64,000 bases of DNA from Sphingomicrobium marinum (GCF_026157105.1 NZ_JANPVQ010000001.1:2163501-2227500), one strand, 5' to 3'. Shown: positions 1 through 9,683, counted from the first letter of the stretch. Made by a program: numbers and translations. The notes: generated by a model not told the origin, from the sequence alone.

Positions 1-1
1 C

Positions 2-1225
2 TTTGGCGGCGCTGCCGAAGCGGCCGACGGCTCGCTGTTCATTGCCGCCGATATTGACAGCGATATCAAGCGTCTCGGCAGAATGGATATCACGACCGGC
101 GACTTCACGCCGATGGGCGATTTTGGCGGCTGGGAAGTCACCAGCCTCGATATCAACGAGGACAAGACCATGCTCGCCGTGGTGACCAACGAGCGCGGTT
201 CGAGCCAGCTGTGGTTCTACGACATCGCCAGCGGACAGGAACGCAAGGTCGACACTCTTCCGCCCGGCCTGATTGGCGGGGTGGAATTCGCGCCATGGGG
301 ACCGCTTGGCTTTACCTTTACCAGTGCCACAAGCCCGTCAGACGCCTACTCGATCGATCCCCAAACCTTAGAGGTCACTCGATGGACCAAGTCGGAAACC
401 GGCGGGCTTGATCCTGAAGTCAATGTCGAGGCCGAGCTTGTCGAAGTCGAAAGCTTCGATGGCGAAAAGGTGTCGGGCTGGCTCTACCGCCCCGACCCCG
501 CCAAATTTCCGGGGGAGCGTCCGCTGATCGTCTCGATCCACGGCGGGCCCGAAGGCCAGTTCCGCCCCGGTTTCCGCGGCTCTTCGAATTATTACCTCAA
601 CGAGCTCGGGATCGCGCTTTTCTATCCCAACGTGCGCGGCTCGACCGGTTTCGGCCGGCGTTTCGTCAGCCTCGATAACGGGCCCTTCCTGCGCGAAAAT
701 AGCGTCAAGGATATCGGCGCCTTCCTCGACACGTTGAGCGCCGATACCGCCATCGACAGCGAGAATATCGGTGTCACCGGCGGCTCCTATGGCGGCTACA
801 TGTGTTATGCCTCGATCCTGGCCTATAAAAACCAGCTCAACGGCGCGCTGTGCAACGTCGCCATCTCCAATTTCGTGACCTTCCTGGAGAATACGCAGGA
901 CTATCGCCGCGATCTGCGCCGCGCCGAATATGGCGACGAGCGCGATCCCGAACAGCGCGCCAAGCTCGAGGCGATCTCGCCGCTCAACCGTATCGAGGAC
1001 GTCGAAGACCCGCTGTTCGTCATCCAGGGCGCCAACGATCCGCGCGTGCCCAAATCCGAGGCCGACCAGCTGGTCGAGCGCGTTCGCGCCAACGGCCAGG
1101 ATGTCTGGTACCTCGTCGGCGAGAATGAAGGCCACGGTTTCCGCAAGAAGGAAAACCGCGACTATCAATTCTGGGCCAGCCTGCTGTTCTGGGACCAGGT
1201 GCTGAACCAGGGGGACGGTGAATGA
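2..1225 (+). CDS. S9 family (prolyl oligopeptidase-type) peptidase, 5' truncated
   Basis: The C-terminal part of a serine peptidase of the prolyl oligopeptidase/acylaminoacyl-peptidase family; the 5' end lies outside the window, since the frame is open from base 2. The visible part begins in beta-propeller-like sequence and then enters the alpha/beta-hydrolase domain. The nucleophile elbow is GGSYGGYM (Ser codon 785-787), the acid lies in IQGANDPRVP and the base in NEGHGF, so the triad is complete. The family cleaves short peptides, often after Pro or removes acylated N-terminal residues; exact specificity cannot be read here. Its stop overlaps the start of the next gene as ATGA, so the two peptidase genes are translationally coupled, which suggests a joint role in peptide scavenging. 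Confidence 0.9.
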   Translation, partial: FGGAAEAADGSLFIAADIDSDIKRLGRMDITTGDFTPMGDFGGWEVTSLDINEDKTMLAVVTNERGSSQLWFYDIASGQERKVDTLPPGLIGGVEFAPWGPLGFTFTSATSPSDAYSIDPQTLEVTRWTKSETGGLDPEVNVEAELVEVESFDGEKVSGWLYRPDPAKFPGERPLIVSIHGGPEGQFRPGFRGSSNYYLNELGIALFYPNVRGSTGFGRRFVSLDNGPFLRENSVKDIGAFLDTLSADTAIDSENIGVTGGSYGGYMCYASILAYKNQLNGALCNVAISNFVTFLENTQDYRRDLRRAEYGDERDPEQRAKLEAISPLNRIEDVEDPLFVIQGANDPRVPKSEADQLVERVRANGQDVWYLVGENEGHGFRKKENRDYQFWASLLFWDQVLNQGDGE

Positions 1226-2448
1226 TCTTCGAACTGTTGGCGGGCGCCGCGCTCGCGGCCCAGCCTGTCATCGACACCGACACGCGCGAACGGATCGACC
1301 GCATCCTCGCGCAGACACCGCTGGTCGACGGGCATAACGACCTACCGATTGCTGCCCGCTTTCGCCGCGATAGCGAAGTGACCAACCTGGAGGCGGGTAG
1401 CGAACCGCTGCACACCGACATGGACCGCCTCAAGGCTGGCGGCGTGGGCGCGCAGCTCTGGTCGATCTATATCCCGGCGAGCGTCACGGGCGATGAAGCC
1501 GTGCGCTACACGCTCGAGCAGTTCGACATCACCGACCGGCTGATCGCGCACTATCCGGACACGCTCGAATGGGCGAAGACGGCCGCCGCCATCGAACGCA
1601 TCCACGCCAGCGGCAAGATTGCCTCGATGGCGGGGATCGAGGGCGGCCATCAGATCGGCAACGGCAATCTCGCGGTCCTGCGCCAATTCAAGCGGCTCGG
1701 CGCGATCTACATGACGCTGACCCACGGCCGCACCACCGGCTGGGTCGATAGCGCCACCGATGATCCCAAGCATGACGGCATCAGCGATTTCGGCAAATCG
1801 GTGCTCGAAGAGATGAACCGCATCGGCATGCTGATCGACCTGAGCCATGTAACAGAAGCGGCGATGCACGACGCGCTCGACGTGACGAAGGCGCCGGTCA
1901 TTTTTTCGCACTCATCGGCGCGCGCGCTGGGAAGCCACCCGCGCAACGTGCCCGACAGCGTGCTCGAACGCCTGCCCGACAATGGCGGCGTGGTGATGGT
2001 GACCTTCGTGCCGAGCTTTCTCGACGATGCCATCTGGCAGCACGGCGCCAACCGCGATGCCGAAGAAGCGCGGCTCGACTCGCTCTACACCGGCAATCCC
2101 GAGGGAAAGGCCGCAGCGCTGGCGGCGTGGGACGAGGCCAATCCGCGCCCTGTCACCTCGGTTGCGCGCGTTGCCGATCATGTCGAGCATATTGCGCGCG
2201 TCGCGGGCTACGACCATGTCGGCATTGGCGGCGACTTCGACGGGATAAGCACCACCGTGCCCTATCTCGACAGCGTCGATGATTACCCCAACCTGCTTGC
2301 CGAGCTGATCGACCGCGGCTGGACAGACGAACAATTGTCGGCACTGGTCGGCGGCAATTTCCTGCGCGCCCTTCGCGCCGCGGAAGCCGTCGCCGCCGAG
2401 ATGCCCAACACCGATGCAGTGCTTGGCACCGCGCCGATGGCAGACTAA
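1222..2448 (+). CDS. M19 family membrane-type dipeptidase
   Basis: A 408-residue zinc dipeptidase of the renal dipeptidase (M19) family. The first metal motif is DGHNDLP near residue 36. It is followed by the bridging Glu in GIEGGHQ, His in DLSHVTE, His in FSHSSAR and the Asp-containing GGDFDG near the C-terminus, so all expected metal and substrate residues appear present. The N-terminus starts with a short hydrophobic stretch (LLAGAALAAQP) that may be a signal peptide, placing the enzyme in the periplasm, as is common for this family. It hydrolyses dipeptides (known for the family). It overlaps the S9 peptidase stop by 4 nt and is followed after 13 nt by an MBL hydrolase. Confidence 0.93.
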   Translation: MIFELLAGAALAAQPVIDTDTRERIDRILAQTPLVDGHNDLPIAARFRRDSEVTNLEAGSEPLHTDMDRLKAGGVGAQLWSIYIPASVTGDEAVRYTLEQFDITDRLIAHYPDTLEWAKTAAAIERIHASGKIASMAGIEGGHQIGNGNLAVLRQFKRLGAIYMTLTHGRTTGWVDSATDDPKHDGISDFGKSVLEEMNRIGMLIDLSHVTEAAMHDALDVTKAPVIFSHSSARALGSHPRNVPDSVLERLPDNGGVVMVTFVPSFLDDAIWQHGANRDAEEARLDSLYTGNPEGKAAALAAWDEANPRPVTSVARVADHVEHIARVAGYDHVGIGGDFDGISTTVPYLDSVDDYPNLLAELIDRGWTDEQLSALVGGNFLRALRAAEAVAAEMPNTDAVLGTAPMAD

Positions 2449-2461
2449 AGCGCTCGCCACC

Positions 2462-3124
2462 ATGAGCGAACCACCCCTCAAGCTGGCAATCCTGCCGGTC
2501 ACGCCGTTGCAGCAGAACTGCACGCTGATCGTGTGCACGAAGACGGGCAAGGCGGCCTTCACCGACCCCGGCGGCGATATCGAGCGCTTGAAGCAGGCGC
2601 TCGCCCAGTCGGGCTACGAGCTGGAAAAGATCCTGCTCACCCACGGGCATATCGATCATTGCGGGCAGGCGGGCATCCTCGCGAAGGATCTGGGCGTGCC
2701 GATCGAGGGGCCGCACGAGGATGACCGCTTCTGGATCAGCCGTCTTGAGGACGATGGCCGCAAGTACGGGATCGAGGGCAAGCCGTTCGAAAGCGATCGC
2801 TGGCTCGTCGATGGCGACCAGGTGACGGTCGGCGACCTTACGCTCGACGTCTATCACTGCCCGGGCCACACGCCGGGCCACGTGGTCTTTCACCATCCCG
2901 AATCGAAGCTCGCGATCGTTGGCGATGTCCTGTTCAAAGGCTCGATCGGGCGTACCGACTTCCCGATGGGCAACCACCAGGACCTGCTCGATTCGATCGT
3001 GCAGAAGCTCTGGCCGCTGGGCGGCGACACTGCATTTGTCCCGGGCCATGGCCCGATGAGCAATTTCGCTACGGAAAGAGCCTCCAATCCCTTCGTTGGC
3101 GATAGCGTGCTGGCGCAAGCCTGA
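2462..3124 (+). CDS. MBL-fold metallo-hydrolase (glyoxalase II / YcbL-like)
   Basis: A 220-residue metallo-beta-lactamase-fold hydrolase. The metal site HxHxDH is seen in LTHGHIDHCG. Further ligands are the His of CPGHTPGH, the Asp of IVGDVLF and the His of VPGHGP. The length matches small YcbL-type glyoxalase II proteins that lack the long C-terminal substrate domain; a thioester hydrolase role is therefore likely but unproven. The start chosen is the ATG at 2462, just after the dipeptidase stop; an upstream in-frame Met at 2414 would lie inside the dipeptidase gene. Possibly the third gene of the same transcript. Confidence 0.88.
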   Translation: MSEPPLKLAILPVTPLQQNCTLIVCTKTGKAAFTDPGGDIERLKQALAQSGYELEKILLTHGHIDHCGQAGILAKDLGVPIEGPHEDDRFWISRLEDDGRKYGIEGKPFESDRWLVDGDQVTVGDLTLDVYHCPGHTPGHVVFHHPESKLAIVGDVLFKGSIGRTDFPMGNHQDLLDSIVQKLWPLGGDTAFVPGHGPMSNFATERASNPFVGDSVLAQA

Positions 3125-3126
3125 CG

Positions 3127-3154
3127 CTTGCCTTTGTCGCGCTTTGCGCTATAG
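3127..3154 (+). promoter_or_regulatory. Putative sigma70-like promoter for rpmF-plsX-fabH
   Basis: TTGCCT (3127-3132), 16 nt spacer, TATAGA (3149-3154). It lies in the 110-nt gap before rpmF and would leave a leader of about 75 nt. Recognised by eye only; no start-site data. Confidence 0.35.
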
Positions 3155-3234
3155 ACCCGCCCAGCGCGACCATCCGCCCGACTCATGGCGCGGATCGTCG
3201 CTAATTTTTTTGATCATTAAGAGGTAGTGCGGTC

Positions 3235-3414
3235 ATGGCCGTCCCTAAGAGAAAAACCACGCCGTCCAAGCGCAATATGCGCCGCAGCCATCACGCGCTG
3301 AAGCCGGCGGCCTTCCAGGAATGCCCGAACTGCGGCGAACTCAAGCGCCCGCACAATATGTGCGACGCGTGCGGCCACTATAACGGCCGCGAAGTCATTT
3401 CTCCGGAAGACTAA
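3235..3414 (+). CDS. rpmF: 50S ribosomal protein L32
   Basis: A 59-residue basic protein starting [13 protein letters not shown] with the C-terminal zinc ribbon pairs CPNCGE and CDACGHY, diagnostic of bacterial L32. All four metal-binding cysteines are present, so this is the zinc-binding (C+) form. The ATG at 3235 has an AAGAGG-type ribosome binding site about 10 nt upstream. It heads the rpmF-plsX-fabH cluster, an arrangement conserved across many bacteria that links ribosome supply and membrane lipid synthesis. plsX begins 9 nt downstream. Confidence 0.97.
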   Translation: MAVPKRKTTPSKRNMRRSHHALKPAAFQECPNCGELKRPHNMCDACGHYNGREVISPED

Positions 3415-3423
3415 GCCCTTACA

Positions 3424-4470
3424 GTGAGCTCCACCCCCAGGATCGCGATAGACGCCATGGGTGGGGATGTCGGCCCCGCGGTGAAAATCGCGGGGGCTGC
3501 ACTCGCGCGTAAGCACGACTCGGACGTCCGCTTTCTCCTCTACGGTGACGAAGCGGAAATGCAGCCCGAAATCGATCGCCACGCGAACCTTCGCGGCGCC
3601 GTCGAAATTCATCACACGACAGAAGCTATCGCCAGCAGCGAAAAGCCGAGCCAGGCCATCCGCCGCGCCAAGGGCACGTCGATGGGCATGGCGATCAACG
3701 CGGTGAAAAACGGCGAAGCCGATGCCGCCATGTCGGGCGGCAATACCGGCGCGCTGATGGCGATCGCCAAGCTGGCGCTGCGCACCATGCCGGGCATCGA
3801 CCGGCCCGCGCTTTCGGCGCTGCTGCCGACGCTGGGCGATCATGACCTCGTGATGCTCGACCTTGGTGCCAATACCGAATGCGACGCGCAGAACCTTGTC
3901 CAGTTCGCCGTCATGGGTGCTGCCTATTCGCGCACCGTCCATGGCATCCATCGCCCGCGCGTCAAATTGCTCAACATCGGCACCGAAGAGCTAAAGGGCA
4001 CCGATGAATTGAAGGAAGCCGCGGCAATGCTTCGCGATGCCGAATTCCTCAAGATGCAGTTCAATGGCTTCACCGAGGGCGACAAATTGTCGCGCGGCGA
4101 TGTCGACGTTGTCGTGACCGATGGTTTTTCGGGCAATATCGCGTTGAAGACCGCCGAAGGAACAGCGCGCTTTGTCACCGATCTCTTGCGCAATGCCTTC
4201 AAATCCAGCCTGCGGTCCAAAGCTGGGTTCGCGCTGTCGCGCCCGGCGCTCAAACTGCTCAAGGTCCATCTCGACCCCAACAACCATAATGGTGCCGTAT
4301 TCCTGGGGCTCAACGGGCTGGTTGTGAAAAGCCATGGCGGAGCGAGCGAAAAGGGTGTTGCCAACGCGATCAGCGTGGCCGCATCGATGGTGCGCAATGA
4401 CATCACGCGCAGGATCGCCGAAGACCTCGACAATTTTCAGGCGCACACCTTCAACGGCGGTGCCGAGTAA
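3424..4470 (+). CDS. plsX: Phosphate acyltransferase PlsX
   Basis: A 348-residue PlsX that converts acyl-ACP to acyl-phosphate for the PlsY step of phosphatidic acid synthesis. Family signatures [12 protein letters not shown] at the N-terminus, [11 protein letters not shown] and the C-terminal [11 protein letters not shown] are all visible, and length is typical. The start is GTG at 3424, directly after rpmF; no better ATG exists. Its stop TAA shares its last A with the fabH ATG, a 1-nt overlap, so the two lipid genes are translationally coupled. Confidence 0.97.
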   Translation: MSSTPRIAIDAMGGDVGPAVKIAGAALARKHDSDVRFLLYGDEAEMQPEIDRHANLRGAVEIHHTTEAIASSEKPSQAIRRAKGTSMGMAINAVKNGEADAAMSGGNTGALMAIAKLALRTMPGIDRPALSALLPTLGDHDLVMLDLGANTECDAQNLVQFAVMGAAYSRTVHGIHRPRVKLLNIGTEELKGTDELKEAAAMLRDAEFLKMQFNGFTEGDKLSRGDVDVVVTDGFSGNIALKTAEGTARFVTDLLRNAFKSSLRSKAGFALSRPALKLLKVHLDPNNHNGAVFLGLNGLVVKSHGGASEKGVANAISVAASMVRNDITRRIAEDLDNFQAHTFNGGAE

Positions 4471-5423
4471 TGCGTAGCGTCATTCTCGGCTCGGGCTCTG
4501 CGCTTCCCAAGCGGGTCGTCAGCAACGCCGAACTGGCCGAAAAGGTCGACACCTCCGACGAATGGATCGTCGAGCGCACCGGGATCCGTCAGCGCTATAT
4601 CGCCGACGAGACCGAGACCACGGCGACGCTCGGCACCGATGCCGCGAAAAGAGCGCTCGATGCGGCGGGCATGGCGGCGGACCAGATCGACCTTATCGTT
4701 GTCGCCACCGCAACGCCCGACAACACCTTCCCTGCCACCGCGACCAAGATCCAGGCGCTGCTCGGGATCGATGACTGCATCGCCTTCGATGTCGCCGCGG
4801 TGTGCACCGGCTTTCTCTATGCGTTGAGCGTGGCCGATTCGATGCTGCGCGGCGGCAATGCCAAGCGCGCGCTCGTCATTGGTTCGGAAACGTTCAGTCG
4901 CATCCTCGACTGGGAAGATCGCACCACCTGCGTGCTGTTCGGCGACGGCGCGGGCGCACTCGTGCTCGAAGCGCGCGACGGGGACGCGGGCATCCTCACC
5001 ACCAAATTGCATGCGCAGGGCAAGCACAATAATCTGCTCTATGTCGACGGTGGCCCCTCGACGACGCAAACCGTCGGCCACCTGCGCATGAAGGGCCGCG
5101 AGGTCTTCCGCCATGCGGTGGTCAACCTCGCCGAAGTGCTCGAGGAGACGCTGGGCGAAGTCGGTCTTTCCAACAGCGATATCGACTGGGTCGTGCCGCA
5201 CCAGGCTAACCAGCGCATCCTCGATGCCACCGCCAAGAAGCTGGGCCTGCCGCGCGAAAAGGTCATCATCACGGTCGACCAGCACGCCAATACATCGGCC
5301 GCCTCGGTGCCGCTGGCGTTCGATGTTGCGGTGCGCGACGGGCGCATCAAGCGCGGCGACCTTGTCGTCATGGAAGCGATGGGCGGCGGCCTGACTTGGG
5401 GTGCGGCTGCGCTTCGCTATTGA
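4470..5423 (+). CDS. fabH: 3-oxoacyl-ACP synthase III (KAS III)
   Basis: A 317-residue FabH that starts fatty acid elongation by condensing acetyl-CoA with malonyl-ACP. The catalytic triad is complete: Cys in [11 protein letters not shown] (about residue 112), His in VPHQANQRI and Asn in [10 protein letters not shown]. The glycine-rich C-terminal GGGLTWGAA is as expected. The start ATG overlaps the plsX stop by 1 nt. Downstream, a 104-nt gap with a short hairpin separates it from ihfA. Confidence 0.97.
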   Translation: MRSVILGSGSALPKRVVSNAELAEKVDTSDEWIVERTGIRQRYIADETETTATLGTDAAKRALDAAGMAADQIDLIVVATATPDNTFPATATKIQALLGIDDCIAFDVAAVCTGFLYALSVADSMLRGGNAKRALVIGSETFSRILDWEDRTTCVLFGDGAGALVLEARDGDAGILTTKLHAQGKHNNLLYVDGGPSTTQTVGHLRMKGREVFRHAVVNLAEVLEETLGEVGLSNSDIDWVVPHQANQRILDATAKKLGLPREKVIITVDQHANTSAASVPLAFDVAVRDGRIKRGDLVVMEAMGGGLTWGAAALRY

Positions 5424-5527
5424 AATCGCTCAAAAATTCGGCAAGAGTTCCCCCGTCGAGCTTGAATCGACAGGATTTTTTCTTCGCGGCCCTCTCCTGA
5501 GGGCGCTAAATTGGGGGCGAAGCGATT

Positions 5528-5854
5528 ATGGCGGATTTGGGGGTGGCTCGCATGGGTCAGGATGAAGATACCGGCACGCTGACGCGGGCCGATATGGCGG
5601 ACATCGTGCACAACAAGCTGGGACTTAGCCGCGCGGAATCGGCGACGCTGGTCGAACGCGTGCTCGCGCATATGTGCGAATCGCTGTCCAACGGGACCAA
5701 CGTCAAGATTTCAGGCTTCGGAAGCTTCGTGCTGCGCGACAAGGGCGAGCGCATCGGACGCAATCCCAAGACCGGCGTCGAAGTGCCGATCGCGCCGCGC
5801 CGCGTGATGACCTTCCGTGCCAGCCAGATCATGCGGGACAAGATCGCTGGCTAA
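5528..5854 (+). CDS. ihfA: Integration host factor subunit alpha
   Basis: A 108-residue HU/IHF-family DNA-bending protein. The core ([18 protein letters not shown], then GFGSF and the arm GRNPKTG with IAPRR) fits IHF alpha rather than HU, and its place after fabH and before a MerR gene matches other alphaproteobacteria. The N-terminus is about 10 residues longer than usual; the Met at 5552 is an alternative start closer to the family length. It would pair with an IhfB encoded elsewhere. The stop lies inside the start region of the next gene. Confidence 0.93.
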   Translation: MADLGVARMGQDEDTGTLTRADMADIVHNKLGLSRAESATLVERVLAHMCESLSNGTNVKISGFGSFVLRDKGERIGRNPKTGVEVPIAPRRVMTFRASQIMRDKIAG

Positions 5855-6197
5855 GGAACCGGGCGCCTTTCTGACCATCGGCGAGCTCGCCGAGGAGCTT
5901 GGCGTCGGCCAGCACATCCTGCGCTATTGGGAAGGCAAGTTCCCGCAACTCTCTCCGCTCAAGCGCGCGGGCAACCGACGCTATTACCGCCCCGCCGATG
6001 TTGCGATCGCGCGGCGCATTCACAGCCTGCTCAACAATGAAGGCTACACGGTAAAGGGCGCGCAGAAGGCGCTGCGCGAACGCGGCAAGCCCGATCCCGC
6101 ACCTGTTGCGGCCCCGGCACCGGCAGAGCAGCGCGGCGTCTCGCTCGACCGGCTGCGCGTCCTGCGCAACCGTCTCCAACAGGCGCTCAACGCCTAG
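5817..6197 (+). CDS. MerR family transcriptional regulator
   Basis: A small MerR-type regulator. The winged-helix segment reads [11 protein letters not shown], then ILRYWE and [13 protein letters not shown], as in the MerR proteins that follow ihfA in alphaproteobacteria. The C-terminal half is short, with an Ala/Pro linker and an amphipathic helix probably used for dimerisation; there is no metal-binding loop. The only upstream ATG (5817) lies inside ihfA and gives a Cys/Arg-rich N-terminus that looks like out-of-frame ihfA. A CTG at 5847 (MAKEPGAF...) would give a more family-like start. The stop TAG forms CTAG with the sixA stop on the other strand. Confidence 0.85.
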   Translation: MPARSCGTRSLAKEPGAFLTIGELAEELGVGQHILRYWEGKFPQLSPLKRAGNRRYYRPADVAIARRIHSLLNNEGYTVKGAQKALRERGKPDPAPVAAPAPAEQRGVSLDRLRVLRNRLQQALNA

Positions 6198-6700
6198 AGA
6201 TCCTTGGGGCGCGTAAAGGACAGCAGCCGTCCGCTGCCTTCCTTGAGTTGAGACCAACCTCCATCGAATTCGATATGCGCCAGCCCCGCGGTCGGGAATT
6301 TATGCGCCAAAGCGTCGCGATCGGGATGCTCTTCGCCATCGGTAAGCCCGAGCGCAAGGTAATGGAGCCCCGGATTATGCCCCACCAGGAGGATTCGCGC
6401 GGCGTCGCCGCCATGCTTGCGTAGCAGCGCGACAATCTCGCCCACGCTGGCGCCGTAGAGTTCGGGTCCGAACTGCGCGGCCGGCAGCTCCGAGGCGCCC
6501 TTGCGAACGCCTTCGAGCGTTTCCACCACCCGGCGCGCCGAGCTGGCGAGAATCTTGTCGACCGGGCCTTTGCGCGAAATCAGCTTGCCCATTTCCGGCG
6601 CGGCCTTCTGCCCCCGGCGGTTGAGTGGCCGGTCGAAATCACGCAATGACGGGTTTCCCCAGTCAGACTTGGCGTGCCGCAGGATCAGCAGCTCGGGCAT
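6194..6700 (-). CDS. SixA-like histidine phosphatase
   Basis: A 168-residue histidine phosphatase superfamily protein. The catalytic RHAKS motif sits near the N-terminus, an Arg lies in SSARRVVET, and the second His in LVGHNPGLHYLA. Length and motif order match SixA-type phosphohistidine phosphatases, which remove phosphate from His-phosphorylated proteins; the substrate here is unknown. The start ATG at 6700 lies 38 nt inside the 3' end of the DinG-like helicase gene, so translation is probably coupled to it. The stop interlocks with the merR stop. Confidence 0.85.
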   Translation of the reverse strand: MPELLILRHAKSDWGNPSLRDFDRPLNRRGQKAAPEMGKLISRKGPVDKILASSARRVVETLEGVRKGASELPAAQFGPELYGASVGEIVALLRKHGGDAARILLVGHNPGLHYLALGLTDGEEHPDRDALAHKFPTAGLAHIEFDGGWSQLKEGSGRLLSFTRPKDL

Positions 6701-9410
6701 CGCTCATTCCTCCAACGCCGCCCTCGCCCGCCAATCCCGCCTTTACGCGCGCGATGGCTTCGTCGAGTGGCAGCCGGTGCACGCCCACCCCGGGCGGGAA
6801 TGCAGTCAGCAGCCGTGATGGCGTCGCAGCGGACAATAGCACGAAATAGCCCCGATCGCCCGCTCTCCTCACGAGCCTGCCGTAAGCTTGCGACAATTTG
6901 GCGCGCACGACGCGATCGTCATAGGCGCTGCCGCCCCCTGCAAGCCGCCGCGCCGCGTGCAGCACGGTGGGGCGCGGCCATGGTACGCGCTCCATGACCA
7001 CGAGGCGCAGGCTTTCGCCCGGCACGTCGACGCCGTCGCGCAACGCGTCGGTGCCGAGCAATGATGCGCGCGGATCATCGCGAAAGATGTCGACCAGCGT
7101 CCCGGTATCGATGGGATCGACATGCTGGGCGTAGAGAGGCAACCCCGCGCGCGCGAGCCGATCGGCGATCCGCGCATGGACCGCGCGCAGACGCTTGATC
7201 GCGGTGAACAGCCCCAGCGTCCCCCCACCCGCGGTTTCGATCAACCGCGCATAGGCACCCGCCAGCGCCGGAATATTGTCGCGGCCAAGATCGTTGACGA
7301 TCAGAACTTCTGTATTGGCCGCATAGTCGAACGGACTTTCGGCCTCGAAATGCGCGGGGTCATGCGGCAGGTGCTTAGCCCCCGTGCGCGCTTCGGCGAC
7401 GTCCCATTCCTCCGCACCCTTGAGCGTCGCCGATGTCACCAGCACGCCGTGCGCCGGCTCGAGCACGACGCGCGCGAGCGGGCGCGTTGGATCGAGCCAA
7501 TGCCGGCGCATGCCGATATCATATTCGCGTCCCTCGACCCGATCGATCGCCAGCCAATCGACGAAATCGGGATCGCTGGTGCCGCCCACGCGCCCCAGCA
7601 TCGCCATCCATGCCGCCACCGTCTCGCGTCGCCAACCGAGCGCCATGATCGAGCCCTCGACGCGCGCCCGCGCCTGGCTGTCGAGCCAGTCGGGGGCATC
7701 CTCCAAGATGGCTTCGAGCCGCTTGGAGAGCACCGCCATCGGCCGCGCCATCGCTTCAAGCGCTTCGAGCGCCGCGGCTGCACTTTCGATGATGTCGGCA
7801 TCGGGTTCGGCTAGTTCGGTTTCCAGCCCGTAGCCCGCGTCCTGCGCCTTGGCGCGCGCATAGACGAGGCCGCGCACCGCCGCGAAGAACTTTTCGAACG
7901 GTCCCCACGGATCGCCCTCGGCAATGCGCCCCAACCAGTTGTCGCTGTTGAGCTGCTGCGCGCCTTTGACCACCTCGTCGAGCGCCCGCGCGCCTTCCTC
8001 GTCATAGCTGGCGACATCCATCAGACGCGCCTGCAGCCCGCGGCGGCGCCCGCGTGACTTGCCTTCGGGCCCGATTACCCAGCGCCTGAGCTCGATCGCC
8101 TCGCGCCCGGTCAGGTGCGCTGCAAAGGTGCTGTCGGCGGCATCGAACAAATGGTGGCCTTCGTCGAACACCAGCCGCGTCGGCGTCCCCGGGCGCCCGC
8201 GCGCAGCGTTGACCATCACCAGCGCGTGGTTGGCGATGACGAGGTCGGCCTCGCGTCCCTTGCGTTCGGCATGCTCGATGAAACAGCGGCGATAATGCGG
8301 GCACCCGGCATAGACGCATTCGCCGCGGCGGTCGGTCAGCGCGGTCGCCCCGGCGCGGCGAAACAGGCTGGTCAGCCAACCCGGCAGGTCGCCGCCGACC
8401 ATGTCGCCATCCTTGGTATAGGCGGCCCAGCGCGCCACCAGTTGCGCGAGGATCGCGGCCCGCCCGGCAAAACCGCCCTGCATCGCATCTTCGAGATTGA
8501 GAAGGCACAAATAATTCTCGCGACCCTTGCGGATGACGATCCGCTTTTCGCGCTCGTCCTTGTCGGGAACCAGCCGATCGCCCTCGGCATCGAGCTGCCG
8601 CTGCAACGCCTTGGTGTAGGTCGAGACCCACACGGTCCCATCCGCCTTCTCGGCCCAGAGCGAGGCTGGCGCGAGATAGGCGAGCGTCTTGCCGATACCC
8701 GTTCCGGCGTTGGCAAGCAGCATGTTGGGCTCGCCCTCACGCATTCGGGGGTCGAAGACCTTCGCAGCTTCGCCCGCCATGGCGCGCTGCCCATCGCGTG
8801 CCTCGGCGTCCTCGCCAAGCAAGTCGGATAACCGCGCCTGCGCAGCCTCGGGCGCGATCTTGACCGTTCGCGGCGGCGTCACTTCGGCGTTTTCGTCCCA
8901 TTCGGGCAGGCGGGTGAACAGGCTGCGCTCCATCGTGCCGGGCGCGCGCAGACGTTCGCCGACCAGCCGCGCCCACGGCCAGCCCGCGCGGGTCAGCGCC
9001 AGGTTGACCGTCCAGGCGCCCTCACGCTCAAACCAGGCGCTATCGCCCATTCGGCCCAGCAGCCGCCCGGCGATTGCCTGCAACAGCCGCGTCGCTTCAA
9101 GATCGTCCTGCGGGGGTTCCAGCCCTGCTGCACGCGCCATCCCTGAGACGGTCGGCACGGCAAAGCGCGCCGGATGCACGAAGGCGAACAATTCGAGCAG
9201 GTCGAGCCCCGAGATTTCGGGATAGCCCAGCCGTCCGCCGACCAGCGGCGCGTTCAGGATGATGTGGGGAGTTTCGGCCGCGCGCGCGACAGCCTCGCCG
9301 CGCCCGACAGAGCGCACCTCGCCCGCGGCGTCGGCCAGCCAGATGCCGGCGTGGGTGGCGTGTAACGCAGGAAGGGGCAGCAACTCGGCCACCCCTTCCC
9401 AATGTCTCAA
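6663..9410 (-). CDS. ATP-dependent DNA helicase, DinG/XPD-like with Fe-S cluster
   Basis: A 915-residue superfamily 2 helicase of the DinG/YoaA/XPD type. Walker A is NAGTGIGKT (about residue 240) and the DEAH box is FDEGHHLFD. Between them four cysteines (ECVYAGC, HYRRCF and the upstream YLCLL segment) fit the Fe-S domain of this family. C-terminal helicase motifs include LGTDALRDGVDVPG and KLSQAYGRLVRR. The first 200 residues form an N-terminal domain of unclear function. The family unwinds 5'-3' and removes R-loops or stalled forks (known). The neighbouring sixA overlaps its 3' end. Confidence 0.87.
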   Translation of the reverse strand: MRHWEGVAELLPLPALHATHAGIWLADAAGEVRSVGRGEAVARAAETPHIILNAPLVGGRLGYPEISGLDLLELFAFVHPARFAVPTVSGMARAAGLEPPQDDLEATRLLQAIAGRLLGRMGDSAWFEREGAWTVNLALTRAGWPWARLVGERLRAPGTMERSLFTRLPEWDENAEVTPPRTVKIAPEAAQARLSDLLGEDAEARDGQRAMAGEAAKVFDPRMREGEPNMLLANAGTGIGKTLAYLAPASLWAEKADGTVWVSTYTKALQRQLDAEGDRLVPDKDEREKRIVIRKGRENYLCLLNLEDAMQGGFAGRAAILAQLVARWAAYTKDGDMVGGDLPGWLTSLFRRAGATALTDRRGECVYAGCPHYRRCFIEHAERKGREADLVIANHALVMVNAARGRPGTPTRLVFDEGHHLFDAADSTFAAHLTGREAIELRRWVIGPEGKSRGRRRGLQARLMDVASYDEEGARALDEVVKGAQQLNSDNWLGRIAEGDPWGPFEKFFAAVRGLVYARAKAQDAGYGLETELAEPDADIIESAAAALEALEAMARPMAVLSKRLEAILEDAPDWLDSQARARVEGSIMALGWRRETVAAWMAMLGRVGGTSDPDFVDWLAIDRVEGREYDIGMRRHWLDPTRPLARVVLEPAHGVLVTSATLKGAEEWDVAEARTGAKHLPHDPAHFEAESPFDYAANTEVLIVNDLGRDNIPALAGAYARLIETAGGGTLGLFTAIKRLRAVHARIADRLARAGLPLYAQHVDPIDTGTLVDIFRDDPRASLLGTDALRDGVDVPGESLRLVVMERVPWPRPTVLHAARRLAGGGSAYDDRVVRAKLSQAYGRLVRRAGDRGYFVLLSAATPSRLLTAFPPGVGVHRLPLDEAIARVKAGLAGEGGVGGMSDARAADPAARQV

Positions 9411-9440
9411 TGAGAACGAAAGGGCAACGCCCCTTCGTGA

Positions 9441-9659
9441 TTACTCTTCGCGAACGGTCGTCGTGGTCGTCGTCGCGCTAGTGTCGCCCGACGGTTCGCG
9501 GCGCTTGGTGTTGGTAATGGTCGACATGATGCCGAGACCGACCAGCACGACCGCGCCAACAAGAATCCACGTCTGCGGGATGCCGGCCAGCATCGCGCCG
9601 TAAGCAAGGCCGCCAACGACGACCAGGAAACCGATGAAATAGACAAAGCTCGTGTTCAT
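9441..9659 (-). CDS. Small two-helix membrane protein of unknown function
   Basis: A 72-residue protein with two hydrophobic segments (about residues 5-27 and 30-47) joined by a short GIPQ turn. A charged, Thr-rich cytoplasmic-looking tail ends in TTTTTTVREE. It is preceded by GGGAG about 8 nt before the ATG. Composition and codon use match its neighbours. I do not recognise the family. A possible general-stress sigma (EcfG-type) promoter lies just upstream at 9684-9708, hinting at stress expression. Confidence 0.7.
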   Translation of the reverse strand: MNTSFVYFIGFLVVVGGLAYGAMLAGIPQTWILVGAVVLVGLGIMSTITNTKRREPSGDTSATTTTTTVREE

Positions 9660-9683
9660 AAGACTGCTCCCTTCGCGCAGTCC

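Noticed and set aside
5489-5504. Hairpin GCCCTC-N4-GAGGGC between fabH and ihfA as a terminator
   Set aside because: The T-run precedes rather than follows it on the transcribed strand, so it does not have terminator form.
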